A DNA stretch of 64,000 bases from the NCBI GenBank assembly GCA_029961045.1, contig JASBVN010000020.1, forward strand, positions 1-64,000. The letters are read 5' to 3'. Positions 18,976 through 28,400 of this stretch are shown here, one piece after another; position 1 is the stretch's first letter; each line of letters opens with the position of its first letter. A program made the position numbers and the translations under genes. This DNA comes from Alicyclobacillaceae bacterium (GTDB lineage: Bacteria > Bacillota > Bacilli > Kyrpidiales > Kyrpidiaceae). The notes beneath the pieces are model-generated. The model ran no database searches. It was not told the origin of the DNA and was given only the letters and a program-made list of their open reading frames with translations.

Positions 18976-20640
18976 ATGACACCGATCCATCCCTTTCGCG
19001 TCGCACTGCTGATCGGAGCGGTCGGCGCCGTCTTCGTTCCTCATTCCGGAGCGCACGCGCAAGCGCCGTCTTATGCCGTGTATCAGTACAAAAACCGCCT
19101 TCAGGATTTCAACCGCCTGGAAGATGCGGTGGCCTACGCGCGGTTGTGGGACCACAGCCGTGTCGTCAACCTGGCCGACGGAAGCAGCGTATGGGACAAC
19201 TATCCGACTCCGATGCCGGATCTCGGGTACTGGATTCTCCGGGGGGATCTCCGGGTACGTCCGGCGTGGACCCGAGAGGAGGCCATCGCGGGTGCGCAAA
19301 CCATCCCGGGCAGCCGGGTCGTCAATGCGTTAACCGGACAAGAGGTATGGCGCAACCCGAACACTGGAACTCCGTCCGGGCCGACGGCCGCACCGCCGAA
19401 TTCCCCGAACGGGACATCCCCGGCGGTTCCTAACCGGATACCGGACCGGCCGGCCCCGTACGGGCCCGATTATTACCGGGTTGAAAAAGGGACGCTGCTG
19501 CATGTCCTGGGATCTCCCGGCTCGCCGCCCAGGGCCACCATCGTCGTCGGTCCCGCCCCCGCCTTCCTGCAAGAGGGAGCGGTGTATGTTCGCGACGGGG
19601 CGCACCGGTTCTACCTGCGAGACACAACGGGAGACCGCTTTGTAGGTACATACATCCCGCCCTACGAGAACCTCGACCTGCGGACGGCCGCCCCCGTCTC
19701 GGCCGAAGACATCGACCGATTTATTCGGGCCAATCAGCCGGACAGTCCACTGGTCGGCCTTGGCAAGGTCTTCATCGAAGCGCAAAACCGGTACGGGGTG
19801 AATGCCCAGTATTTGGCGGCCCACGCCATCCTGGAGAGCGGGTGGGGATGGTCATCGATTGCCCTGGACAAACACAATCTGTTCGGCTACCAGGCCTACG
19901 ATTGGGATCCGTACAATTCCGCCGCCGCCTTTGCATCGTACGAGGACTGCATCCGGTTCATTGCCTATTTCGTTCGCACTCAATACCTCGATCCGGAAGG
20001 GCGCTGGTACGGCGGGAGTCCCACCCTTTTGGGCATGAACGTTCATTACGCCACGGATCCCGATTGGGCGGAAAAGATCGCCTCGATCATGGAACGGATG
20101 CGTCCCTATCGCGGGGAGGATTACCGGTCGAAGTCTCCCCTTCCGGTTACGGCTCCGGCACCGCCGGGTCCCTTGCCGTCGACTCCCACTCCGGTCCGGA
20201 CGGACAACCCGCCGGTGGCGTCTTCCCCCTTGCCCCCCGGCACCGCCGGCCGTACCACCGACGCCGTTCATCTGCGGACGGGCCCTTCGACGGCATACCG
20301 TTCCACCGGCGTTGTGCCGCCCAATTCGCCGGTGACGGTTTTGGAGAAAAGTTCAAACGGATGGTATAAAGTGATTTATCAGGACCGTACCGGTTGGATG
20401 TTCGGCGCTTACGTCCGCCTAGACGGATTGCTGATGTCCCGGGTCGATGACTGGTTAAACGTCCGCTCCGGCCCGGGCACGTCCTTCCAAATCCTAACCC
20501 GGATCCCGGACCGCACCTATCTCGTGCCTGTGACGACACCGGAGGGCACCCCGATCATCGTCAACAATTGGTATCACGTTCAACTTCCCGACGGGACCAA
20601 GGGCTGGGTATTCGGCCAATATGTCGTCCCGGCATCTTAA
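18976..20640 (+). CDS. Secreted N-acetylglucosaminidase (GH73-like) with two SH3 domains
   Basis: A 554-residue exported autolysin-like protein. A signal peptide (residues 1-29, hydrophobic core VALLIGAVGAVFV, cleavage after AHA) is followed by an N-terminal region with two short repeats (SRVVNLADGSSVW and SRVVNALTGQEVW). The glucosaminidase domain lies at about 240-375, with the catalytic Glu in HAILESGWG and the core HNLFGYQAYD. A proline-rich linker leads to two bacterial SH3 domains (about 410-475 and 485-554; LRTGPSTAYRSTG and VRSGPGTSFQ). It should cut peptidoglycan glycan strands. ATG at 18976 is chosen because the signal peptide starts there and AGCGAGG lies upstream. Confidence 0.9.
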   Translation: MTPIHPFRVALLIGAVGAVFVPHSGAHAQAPSYAVYQYKNRLQDFNRLEDAVAYARLWDHSRVVNLADGSSVWDNYPTPMPDLGYWILRGDLRVRPAWTREEAIAGAQTIPGSRVVNALTGQEVWRNPNTGTPSGPTAAPPNSPNGTSPAVPNRIPDRPAPYGPDYYRVEKGTLLHVLGSPGSPPRATIVVGPAPAFLQEGAVYVRDGAHRFYLRDTTGDRFVGTYIPPYENLDLRTAAPVSAEDIDRFIRANQPDSPLVGLGKVFIEAQNRYGVNAQYLAAHAILESGWGWSSIALDKHNLFGYQAYDWDPYNSAAAFASYEDCIRFIAYFVRTQYLDPEGRWYGGSPTLLGMNVHYATDPDWAEKIASIMERMRPYRGEDYRSKSPLPVTAPAPPGPLPSTPTPVRTDNPPVASSPLPPGTAGRTTDAVHLRTGPSTAYRSTGVVPPNSPVTVLEKSSNGWYKVIYQDRTGWMFGAYVRLDGLLMSRVDDWLNVRSGPGTSFQILTRIPDRTYLVPVTTPEGTPIIVNNWYHVQLPDGTKGWVFGQYVVPAS

Positions 20641-20692
20641 AGCGCGCGGCTTTTCCCCCGCTCCGAACGGCTGCGCCCTTCCACAAAATGCA

Positions 20693-20724
20693 CAAAAAAG
20701 GGAGGGATGTTTCTTCCCTCCCTT
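20693..20724 (-). terminator. Terminator of the ctaA-ctaB operon
   Basis: The hairpin with stem AAGGGAGGGA/TCCCTCCCTT is followed on the minus strand by a T6 run. It lies 130 nt after ctaB. On the plus strand the tail after the stem is poor in T, so it may serve the glucosaminidase gene only weakly. Confidence 0.8.
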
Positions 20725-20853
20725 CTTCGCTCTTCACCCGCCGAACGACTTCGTCTCCTCCGCCGCCCAACCGGCTTGGAAATCGGACGGGCCATATATT
20801 TTGTTTTGCGCACCCTTTGGGAACCGCAGCGATCCTCTTTCTACTGCACCTTT

Positions 20854-21792
20854 CTACTGCACCGCGACGATCATCATCGCACAGGCCGCCGTCAGGTAGA
20901 CGAGGGAGTAGCGAAACATGAGGTTCGCCCATTTCATGACGTCTGCCGTCCAAAGCCCCCAGAGCGCCAACACCAGGTATACGGCTCCCAGGATGGCAGC
21001 AGCCGCGAGATACAGCTTATTCACAGCGCCGACTCCGTACAACAGAAAAGAGGTGGGCACCATGGCCGCCGTATAGCGGATCATCTGGCGCTTCGTCTCT
21101 TCGAAACCGCGAACCACCGGGAGCATCGGCACACCGGCGGCCCGGTACTCTTCCACCCTCTTGATGGCCAATGCGAGAAAATGAGGGGGCTGCCACAAAA
21201 AGAGCAATAAAAACAACACCCATGCCCCCACATCGAGTGTTCCGGTCACCGCCGTCCACCCGATCAGCGGCGGGGCCGCCCCCGCGACGCCGCCGACCAC
21301 CGTATTGAGGGTGGTGGTGCGTTTCAGCCACATGGTGTAAACGACGACATACGTAAACAGGCCGGCAAACCCCATCAAAGCCGCAAGGGGATTGAGTCCC
21401 AGTCCGAGAATCGACAGCCCCGCAGCAGACAGAATCAATCCGAACGCCAGTGCACGGGCCGCCGGAATCCGTCCTTCCGCGAGCGGTCGCTTCGCCGTGC
21501 GGGACATGAGAGGATCGATATCCCGGTCAACCCAATTGTTCAAGGTCGCACCGCCTGCCACCACCAGCGCCGTACCCACGAGGGTCATCGCCGTGACGTA
21601 AAGGTCCGGGTGACCTTTCGAAGCCAGCCACAATCCTGTAAACGCCGTCCACAGATTGGCCGCGGTGATTCCCACTTTCGTCAGGGAGACATAATCTTTC
21701 CAGGATCCGCCCGACATGTCGGGGGACTCCTGCGCCGATTCCCGCCGCACCTGCGTAGAGGTACTGGATGGATACGCGACAGGCCGGTCCAT
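20854..21792 (-). CDS. ctaB: Protoheme IX farnesyltransferase (heme O synthase)
   Basis: Membrane prenyltransferase of 312 residues that adds a farnesyl chain to heme b, giving heme O for cytochrome oxidases. The prenyl-diphosphate/Mg binding motif is NNWVDRDIDPLM with RTAKRPL (near residues 85-100). A second motif lies in the YTMWLKRTTTLNTVVGGVAGA region. About eight or nine transmembrane helices are visible. ATG at 21792 follows AAAGGAGGGGG. It lies 67 nt after ctaA in the same orientation, and the two genes supply heme A. Confidence 0.96.
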   Translation of the reverse strand: MDRPVAYPSSTSTQVRRESAQESPDMSGGSWKDYVSLTKVGITAANLWTAFTGLWLASKGHPDLYVTAMTLVGTALVVAGGATLNNWVDRDIDPLMSRTAKRPLAEGRIPAARALAFGLILSAAGLSILGLGLNPLAALMGFAGLFTYVVVYTMWLKRTTTLNTVVGGVAGAAPPLIGWTAVTGTLDVGAWVLFLLLFLWQPPHFLALAIKRVEEYRAAGVPMLPVVRGFEETKRQMIRYTAAMVPTSFLLYGVGAVNKLYLAAAAILGAVYLVLALWGLWTADVMKWANLMFRYSLVYLTAACAMMIVAVQ

Positions 21793-21859
21793 CCGTCCCC
21801 CTCCTTTCTACCGTCATAGTGGGGGCGGCTGGCCCCCGGCCCCCGCCGGAGCGGCGCCC

Positions 21860-22816
21860 CTACACGGGAACCGTATCGGCCCGTTCTCCGCGGGCGGATG
21901 CCGGGGTCGCGGGAGCTTCGCCGCAAGTGCGCCGATCGTGCCAGATACTCGTCACCAGGTAGGCGGCGTAACCCACCAACAACGCCGCTCCCGACCAGTG
22001 CACGGTCACGGCCGCCAGGTCCAGCTCCAAGGCGAATGCGACGACACCCGCCGCCATTTCCAAGAGAACGAGCGCGAGGAATCCCAGCGCACCCTTGACG
22101 CGACGCCCGGACCGAACCGCCTCCGCGAAAAACCACACGGCACACCCTGCCAACAGCATACCAAACAGCCCGTGACCGGCAAACAGGATCGTGGAAAACA
22201 CTTTTGACGGTAAGATGAATTGTTGATGACTGGCCAAGTACGCGCCCCGGTCAAACAACGCCTCTCCGGCACCGGTGTGCCGGAAGTAGCCGCCGACGAT
22301 GACCTCTGCATAGGTGGCGGCCGCCGTCACCCAGGCCGCCTTCCACAACCGGTCCCCGCCGGAGGCCCCTTCCGCAACCGGCCGCCCACCGCCGGCCAGA
22401 CGCCAACGGTGCACCGTCAAAGCGGTAAAACTCGCCAAAAGCGCCATGCTGATCCCCACATCGATCGTGGTCACCGCTCCCGGCAGAACCAAAACCACAA
22501 TCAAAGCGCCCACCGACACTTGAAGGAACAAGCAGACAACACCGGCGACCACCAACCATTTTGTCAACCGGTCGAGACTCTTCCGTTTCACCCAAGTCAC
22601 CGCGGCCACCCCCAAGATGAGGAACGTCACCGCGGCCGCTGCAAGGCGATGGGTGTACTCAACCAGTACCAGTCCCTCCAACGGCGGGATGATCTTGCCG
22701 TTGCACAGCGGCCAGTCGGGGCACACAAAGCCGGCGTTGAGCCCGACCACAAGAGCGCCCATCACCATCAAGACGTATATCGCGATTGTCGTGATCAAGG
22801 GAAGCCGGTAACCCAC
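21860..22816 (-). CDS. ctaA: Heme A synthase
   Basis: A 318-residue membrane monooxygenase that converts heme O to heme A. It has eight transmembrane helices in two four-helix halves. The conserved Glu and heme-ligand His are in VEYTHRLAAA (near residue 55), and further histidines lie in TVHRW, LASHQQF, GHGLFG and TVHWSG. Two extracellular cysteines lie in the first loop (FVCPDWPLCNG), as in Bacillus CtaA. The GTG start at 22816 follows AAGGAGG. It is co-directional with ctaB and follows the coxB stub by 56 nt. Confidence 0.95.
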   Translation of the reverse strand: MGYRLPLITTIAIYVLMVMGALVVGLNAGFVCPDWPLCNGKIIPPLEGLVLVEYTHRLAAAAVTFLILGVAAVTWVKRKSLDRLTKWLVVAGVVCLFLQVSVGALIVVLVLPGAVTTIDVGISMALLASFTALTVHRWRLAGGGRPVAEGASGGDRLWKAAWVTAAATYAEVIVGGYFRHTGAGEALFDRGAYLASHQQFILPSKVFSTILFAGHGLFGMLLAGCAVWFFAEAVRSGRRVKGALGFLALVLLEMAAGVVAFALELDLAAVTVHWSGAALLVGYAAYLVTSIWHDRRTCGEAPATPASARGERADTVPV

Positions 22817-22872
22817 GCCTTCGCGCCTCCTTGCACATACTGAGGGTAAGCCGATCGGCGGTCGTCAGCCGT

Positions 22873-23286
22873 TCACCCTCTGATCGGCCCGGGGTCGCCG
22901 GGATGCAGTTCATCGATGGACGTCAAGCCGTTGGGAGATTCAAACTTCCACAACCATTTCTGGCCGGCCGCTTGAACGGATAGACGTCCGGCGGTCCCTG
23001 GAGCCGGATGCTGCTGGGCATAAACCCATTTTGTACTGATGATGCCGATCACCACCCCTACAATCAGCGCCGGTACAACCGTCCAGATGATTTCCAACCT
23101 TGGGCGGCCGTGAACGGCCACACCCCGCTGATCCGCGCGAACCCTGCGATACCGGAGAAGAAACCACGCCAACAACAATTCGACAAGGACGAAGACGACG
23201 ACGGAGACTCCGGTTACAATAAAAAATAACTGGTCGCCGCCCCTCGCCATTTCCGGAATCGGAGCCGGCAACCATGGACTTCCCAC
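22873..23286 (-). pseudogene. Truncated cytochrome c oxidase subunit II (coxB stub)
   Basis: A 137-residue frame with the N-terminal half of oxidase subunit II. It has two transmembrane helices (residues 18-42 and 65-90), the inter-helix motif HGRPRLEIIWTVVPALIV, and the start of the CuA domain, QKWLWKFESPNGLTSIDELH. Normal proteins then continue for more than 100 residues with the CuA ligands; here the frame ends within nine residues. Without CuA it cannot accept electrons from cytochrome c. It is probably a remnant of a cox operon that once followed ctaA/ctaB, although a small membrane product could still be made. It has a good promoter at 23367-23395. Confidence 0.75.
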
Positions 23287-23366
23287 TGTTCCCCCTCCTA
23301 GTCCCTCAGTCGCGACGGAATCCTAAGAAACACAGTGTTTTGAAGAATAACCTACACTGTATAAGT

Positions 23367-23395
23367 ATCATAATGCCACCCCCTGTCGAGGTCAA
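23367..23395 (-). promoter_or_regulatory. Sigma-A promoter of the coxB stub-ctaA-ctaB unit
   Basis: On the minus strand TTGACC (23390-23395), a 17-nt spacer and TATGAT (23367-23372). Downstream, between promoter and gene, lie two dyads with ACAC/GTGT halves: AAACACAGTGTTT (23328-23340) and TACACTGTA (23353-23361). They could bind a regulator. Confidence 0.65.
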
Positions 23396-23519
23396 GAACG
23401 TGTTACACAACATTCATAAATTGGCCAATTGATACGGGCCAAAACTCGACGGCTTGACAATCCTCGGCCGTTGGCGGAACATGAAAAAGAGATTCCACAA
23501 TCACTTGGGGTGAAGCGGA

Positions 23520-23804
23520 TTGAATCTGAAAGTAGTCCTGCCTGGGATCGTCATCCTTCCTCGGCAAACGGTCGTAGTTTTGGAACAAGTTTTTCACCGC
23601 GGAGACGGCACATTCGGCGCAGCGGCGGTCTTCAGCAAAACGGAACACATCCGGTATGAATTCTCCGAACAAATTGAAGAGACGTCAGCCGCTCCGCAAC
23701 TTTCCGGGAAAAATTACGTGGTCGACTACTGTCGCGTGACGTACGGCGAAGGAGGGCCGTCCACCCTCATCCAAGTCCGCGAGATTCACGTCGGCGCCCA
23801 TTGA
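23520..23804 (+). CDS. Small hypothetical protein
   Basis: A 94-residue frame beginning with TTG after GGGGTGA. Codon third positions are rich in G and C as in neighbouring genes, and the sequence alternates beta-type patches (VVLPGIVILPRQTVVVLEQV; KNYVVDYCRVTYG; TLIQVREIHVGAH). No known domain is recognised. The opposite strand at 23403-23672 is also open and cannot be excluded. It converges on the CoA-transferase gene that ends at 23866. Confidence 0.45.
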   Translation: MNLKVVLPGIVILPRQTVVVLEQVFHRGDGTFGAAAVFSKTEHIRYEFSEQIEETSAAPQLSGKNYVVDYCRVTYGEGGPSTLIQVREIHVGAH

Positions 23805-23865
23805 GCGCGGGCCGGCCGGGAGCCGGCCCGGCGAAGCGGAATCCCCCGCCGCACGAATCCGAACC

Positions 23866-25341
23866 TCAGGGAAGCATCGAACCGGTTTCACGGTACCGCC
23901 GTTGCAAAAAGAACGCTCTTTCCAACAAGTGAGGGGTATGACCCCCACGGCGCAGGGCGTCCCGGTAATATTCCCGCAGCTCGTCCCGGTAGGCCGGATC
24001 GGCGCACCGCTCAATGATGAGGGGTGCCCTCTCCCGAGGGGCCAATCCCCGCAAATCGGCCAGGCCGTGTTCCGTGACCACGACGTCCACCTCGTGCTCC
24101 GTCTGATCCACGTGGGTGGCCATCGGCACGATGGCGGAGACGCGCCCATCCTCCACCGTCGAGCGGGCCATAAAAATGCTCAGCCTGGCGTGCCGCGAAA
24201 AATCTCCAGACCCCCCGATGCCGTTCATGATGTGTGTACCGAACCGGTGAGTGGAATTGACGTTTCCGTAGAGATCGATTTCCAGGGCGGTGTTGATTGC
24301 GATGATCCCGAGCCGCCGGATGATCTCCGGACTGTTTGAAATATCCTGGGGCCGCAACACAATCCGGGACCGGTAGCGCTCCAACCGGGGCAAAATGCGG
24401 CGCGCGCCCTCGTCCGACAGAACGATGGCACTGGCGGAGGCGCAGATCAATTGCCCCGAATCGAGCAAATCGAAAGCGGAATCCTGAAGAACTTCCGAGT
24501 AGACCGTCAGACCGGCGAATTTTGATTTTAGAAATCCGTCGAATACGGCATTTGACACGGCTCCGATACCCGCTTGCAACGGGGCGAGCTCGGCGGGAAG
24601 CCGGCCGGCGCGCACCTCGTGTTCCAGAAATTCCAACAAATGTCCGGCGATGCCGGCGGTTTGCCGGTCACCCGGCTTCAGAGGTTCATGGCGGTCGGGT
24701 TGGTGGGTGCGCACCACCGCCACCACCTTGGACCAGTCCACCGGTATGTATTCGGTGCCGATTCGCTGATCCGGCCGCGTGAGAGGAATCGGCTTGCGCC
24801 GCCCGTATTCCTCGATCTCATAGATGTCGTGCATTCCCACCAGGGCGGACGGCTGGGCGGTGTTCCACTCGATGATCAGCTTGTCCGCCAACCTGGCGAA
24901 CAGGGCGCTGTTGCCGACGGAAGTCCCCGGAATGATCCCTTCCTCCCGAATGTCCACCGCTTCGAGAATCGCGATATCGGGTTTTCGCCACGAACCGCGC
25001 CCGTAAGACTCGCGCATGTGGGATAAATGCTCGTCCACAAACAGCACTTCCCCCCGGTTGATGGCCGCCCGCAGATCCCGATTCGATTGGAACGGCACCC
25101 GGCGTCGCAAAAGACCCCGGCGGGACAATTCCCCGTCCACCTCGTCGTCCAGCGACGCGCCGGTGAACAGGTCGATTTTTCCTCCTTCCGTCCCTTCCGA
25201 TTCCCGTCGGGCCGCCCAGGCGCCGATCACCGCCCGGGCTTCCCCGGCCCGCGCAAATCCCGAAATGGCCACGGTCATTCCGGGACGGATCCATTCCGCC
25301 GCCTCCTCCGCCGTCATCAACCGGTCCTGCAACCACGACAT
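23866..25341 (-). CDS. Acetyl-CoA hydrolase/CoA-transferase family protein (succinyl-CoA:acetate type)
   Basis: A 491-residue class I CoA-transferase. The N-terminal motif is MTVAISGFARAGEA, the middle block is EWNTAQPSALVGMHDIYE, and the glycine-rich GIGGSGDFSRHA and EHGLADLRGLAPRERA lie near the C-terminus, as in Ach1/AarC/Cat1. It likely moves CoA between acetyl-CoA and succinate or acetate. ATG at 25341 is preferred over a longer frame because GAGGTG precedes it and the family N-terminus starts there. It lies about 100 nt after metH and may be cotranscribed. Propionyl-CoA:succinate transferase is the main alternative. Confidence 0.88.
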   Translation of the reverse strand: MSWLQDRLMTAEEAAEWIRPGMTVAISGFARAGEARAVIGAWAARRESEGTEGGKIDLFTGASLDDEVDGELSRRGLLRRRVPFQSNRDLRAAINRGEVLFVDEHLSHMRESYGRGSWRKPDIAILEAVDIREEGIIPGTSVGNSALFARLADKLIIEWNTAQPSALVGMHDIYEIEEYGRRKPIPLTRPDQRIGTEYIPVDWSKVVAVVRTHQPDRHEPLKPGDRQTAGIAGHLLEFLEHEVRAGRLPAELAPLQAGIGAVSNAVFDGFLKSKFAGLTVYSEVLQDSAFDLLDSGQLICASASAIVLSDEGARRILPRLERYRSRIVLRPQDISNSPEIIRRLGIIAINTALEIDLYGNVNSTHRFGTHIMNGIGGSGDFSRHARLSIFMARSTVEDGRVSAIVPMATHVDQTEHEVDVVVTEHGLADLRGLAPRERAPLIIERCADPAYRDELREYYRDALRRGGHTPHLLERAFFLQRRYRETGSMLP

Positions 25342-25441
25342 CAGCACCTCGAACACCCCTATACACACGAGATTCTCGCACACCGACAGCCAAACGGCGG
25401 CCGGGCACGCCGAATGCCGGCCGCCGCTTTCCAACGCTTTT

Positions 25442-28400
25442 TCAAGCGTTGTCCGCATTGAAATACCGGGCCTCCGGATGGCTAAACACCATGGCCGACA
25501 CGGAGGCCTCGGGATCCATCATGAAGCCCTCCGTCAACTGTACGCCGATCTCCTCCGGCCGCAAAAGACGGAACAGTTTTTCCTGGTCTTCCAAATTCGG
25601 GCACGCCGGGTACCCGAAGGACACCCGGATTCCCCGATACCGGGCGTTAAACCGGTCCTTCATCGTCAACTCCGGCGGATCGGGAAACCCCCAGCGATCC
25701 CGCAGCATGTGGTGCAGGCGTTCCGCAAACCCCTCCGCCGTCTCCAGGGCAAGGGCCTGCAAAAAATGGGATTTCACATAATTCCCTTCCTGCTTCCAGC
25801 GCTCCGCCGCCTCTCGAATCCCTTGACCCGCGGTGACAACGAAAAAGGCCACGTAATCCATTTCCCCGCTGTCGACCGGGCGCAAAAAATCGGCCAAACA
25901 CAAGTGCGGTTCCCGAGCCTGACGCGGAAATGTAAACCGTTCCAACACCCGGTCCTCGCGCTCCGGATCGTACACCAAGATATCGTTTCCGTCGCTTTGG
26001 GCCGGGAAAAACCGGTACACCGCCCGGAGCTTCAACAGCCCCAGGGCCCGGGCTTCGGCGATCGTTTCTTCCATGAGATCCTGGAGATACAAGGCTTTCT
26101 CATCGCCCTGGGCAAGCAATTTTTCCACATTGCCCCGCAGGCCCATGTGTTTGCCGAACAGCATCTGCAAGTTGATATAGGGCCGAACATGGTCCAGGGG
26201 ATAATCCTGCAACACGTGCCGGACCAAGTCCGGCGGCACGGCCACGGGAACGGTCCGGCTGACCCCCGACCGCCCCGCCCCGGGGGATGCACCGCCCCTA
26301 CCCGAAGCCGCGGCGGATGCCTCCCGGTTAAACGACTCTCGCAGGGCTCGCTGGCGTTCGGCCAATTTCTCCCTTTCCTCCGGATCGGTCAACTGATTCG
26401 CCAGCTCCAGCCCCTCCATCGCGTCCTTGGCATAGAGAACGAGTCCGCCGTACTCCGGAGCGATGCGGGTATAGGTGAATTTGGCCGTCAGAGCGGCCCC
26501 TCCCACCAGAAGAGGGACGTCGATTCCGGCGCCGCGCAAATCCTGGGCCGTCGCCACCATCTGCTGAGCCGATTTGACCAACAGCCCCGACAGCCCGATG
26601 GCGTCGGGCCGCTCTCTCCGGTACGCCTCAATCAGGACTTCCGGCGGAACCTTAATTCCTAAATTGACCACTTCATATCCATTGTTGGAGAGAATGATTT
26701 CGACCAAATTTTTGCCGATGTCGTGGACATCGCCCTTCACCGTGGCCAGCAAAATTTTTCCTTTGCGGGCCGTTTCATTCTTCTCCATATACGGCTCCAA
26801 AAAAGCCACCGCCGCTTTCATGACCTCGGCGCTCTGAAGAACTTCCGCGACGATGAGCTCATTGTCGTTGAACAGGCGGCCGACTTCCTCCATTCCGGCC
26901 ATCAGGGGGCCGTTGATCACATCGAGGGGCGTATAGCGCTTTAACGCTTCCCGCAAGTCCTCGAACAGGCCGTCCTTCGACCCCTCGACCACATAACGGG
27001 CCAGCCGTTCTTCGAGGGATAGATGTTCTTTTTTGGCCGTTTCTTTTCCTTTTTTTTCTTTATAAAACTCGCGAAACTGGGCTACCGTGTCCGGCCCCGT
27101 CTCAAAGAGCAGCGCCTCGGCCAACCGCCGCTCTTCTTCGGGAATCGAGGCGTACCGTTCCAGCTTTTCCGTATTGACGATGGCGTAGTCCAGCCCCGCC
27201 TTCGTGCAGTGATACAGAAAAACCGCGTTCAAGACTTCCCGCCCCGCCGGCGGCAAGCCGAAAGACACGTTGCTGATCCCGAGAATCGTCTGGCAGTCCG
27301 GAAACCGTTCTTTGATCAGGCGAATGCCCTCGATCGTCTCCCGGGCAGCTCCGATGTAGTTCTCGTCCCCCGTCCCCACGGGAAACACCAGAGGATCGAA
27401 GAGGATGTCCCGGGGCATCACGCCGTACCGCTCCGTCAACAGCCGGTACGAACGCTCGGCAATTTCCACTTTCCGTTCGCGGGACACCGCCATTCCCGCC
27501 TCGTCGATGGTGCCGACCACCACCGCCGCGCCGTACCGGCGGATCAGGGGGGCCACTTCGGCAAACCGCTTTTCCCCGTCCTCGAGGTTGATAGAATTGA
27601 TAATCGCCTTTCCCTGGGAATGCTTTAAGGCCAGCTCGACCACCCGGGGATCGGTGGAATCGATCATGAGCGGGACCTTCACCTTTTTCGTCACAAACCG
27701 CAGAAAATTCTCCATGTCGGCGTACTCGTCCCGATCCGGATCGGCGAGGCAAATGTCCAGTATTTGCGCTCCGCCTTTGACCTGGGCCCGGGCGATTTCC
27801 GCCGCCTCTTCATATTGGCCGTTTTGGATCAGCGTGCGGAATTTGCGCGAACCGATCACATTGGTGCGTTCGCCGACGAGGAGGGGACGGTTGTCCGCTT
27901 CGAGAAAAACCGCCTCCACCCCGGAGACCGCCGGAGCGTGCGCCTTCGCGGGGCGGCGCGGGGGAAGCCCTTGAACCGCCCGGGCCAGAGCCCGAATGTG
28001 ATCCGGGGTCGTCCCGCAACACCCGCCCACGATGTTCACCCACCCTTGGGCGGCAAAGCCGGCGATCTTCTCCGCCAGACTTTCGGGAGTTTCGTGGTAG
28101 TGCCCGTCCTCATCCGGAAGGCCGGCGTTCGGATAGCAACTCACCGCCGTCGCCGCCAATCCGCTGAGGGTGCGCAAATGATCGCGCATAAACTCCGGCC
28201 CCGTCGCACAATTGAGCCCCACCGCCAGAGGGCGCAAGTGCTCCACCGACACGTAAAAGGCGTCGATCGCCTGGCCGGCCAACGTGGTCCCCATCGGTTC
28301 AATGGTGCCGGAAATCATCACCGGCACCTCGTACCCGCGTTCCTCGAACGCCCGCTGAACGGCCACGCCTCCCGCTTTGACGTTCAGCGCGTCTTGAGCC

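Noticed and set aside
22873..22875. TGA ending the coxB stub as selenocysteine
   Set aside because: What follows in frame does not resume the CuA domain, and no hairpin fits.
23403..23672. An 89-codon minus-strand frame
   Set aside because: It overlaps the plus-strand small gene, which has a better start region and codon bias; neither is certain.
25016..26662. Long plus-strand open frame opposite metH and the CoA-transferase
   Set aside because: Low-complexity shadow of two well-supported minus-strand genes.
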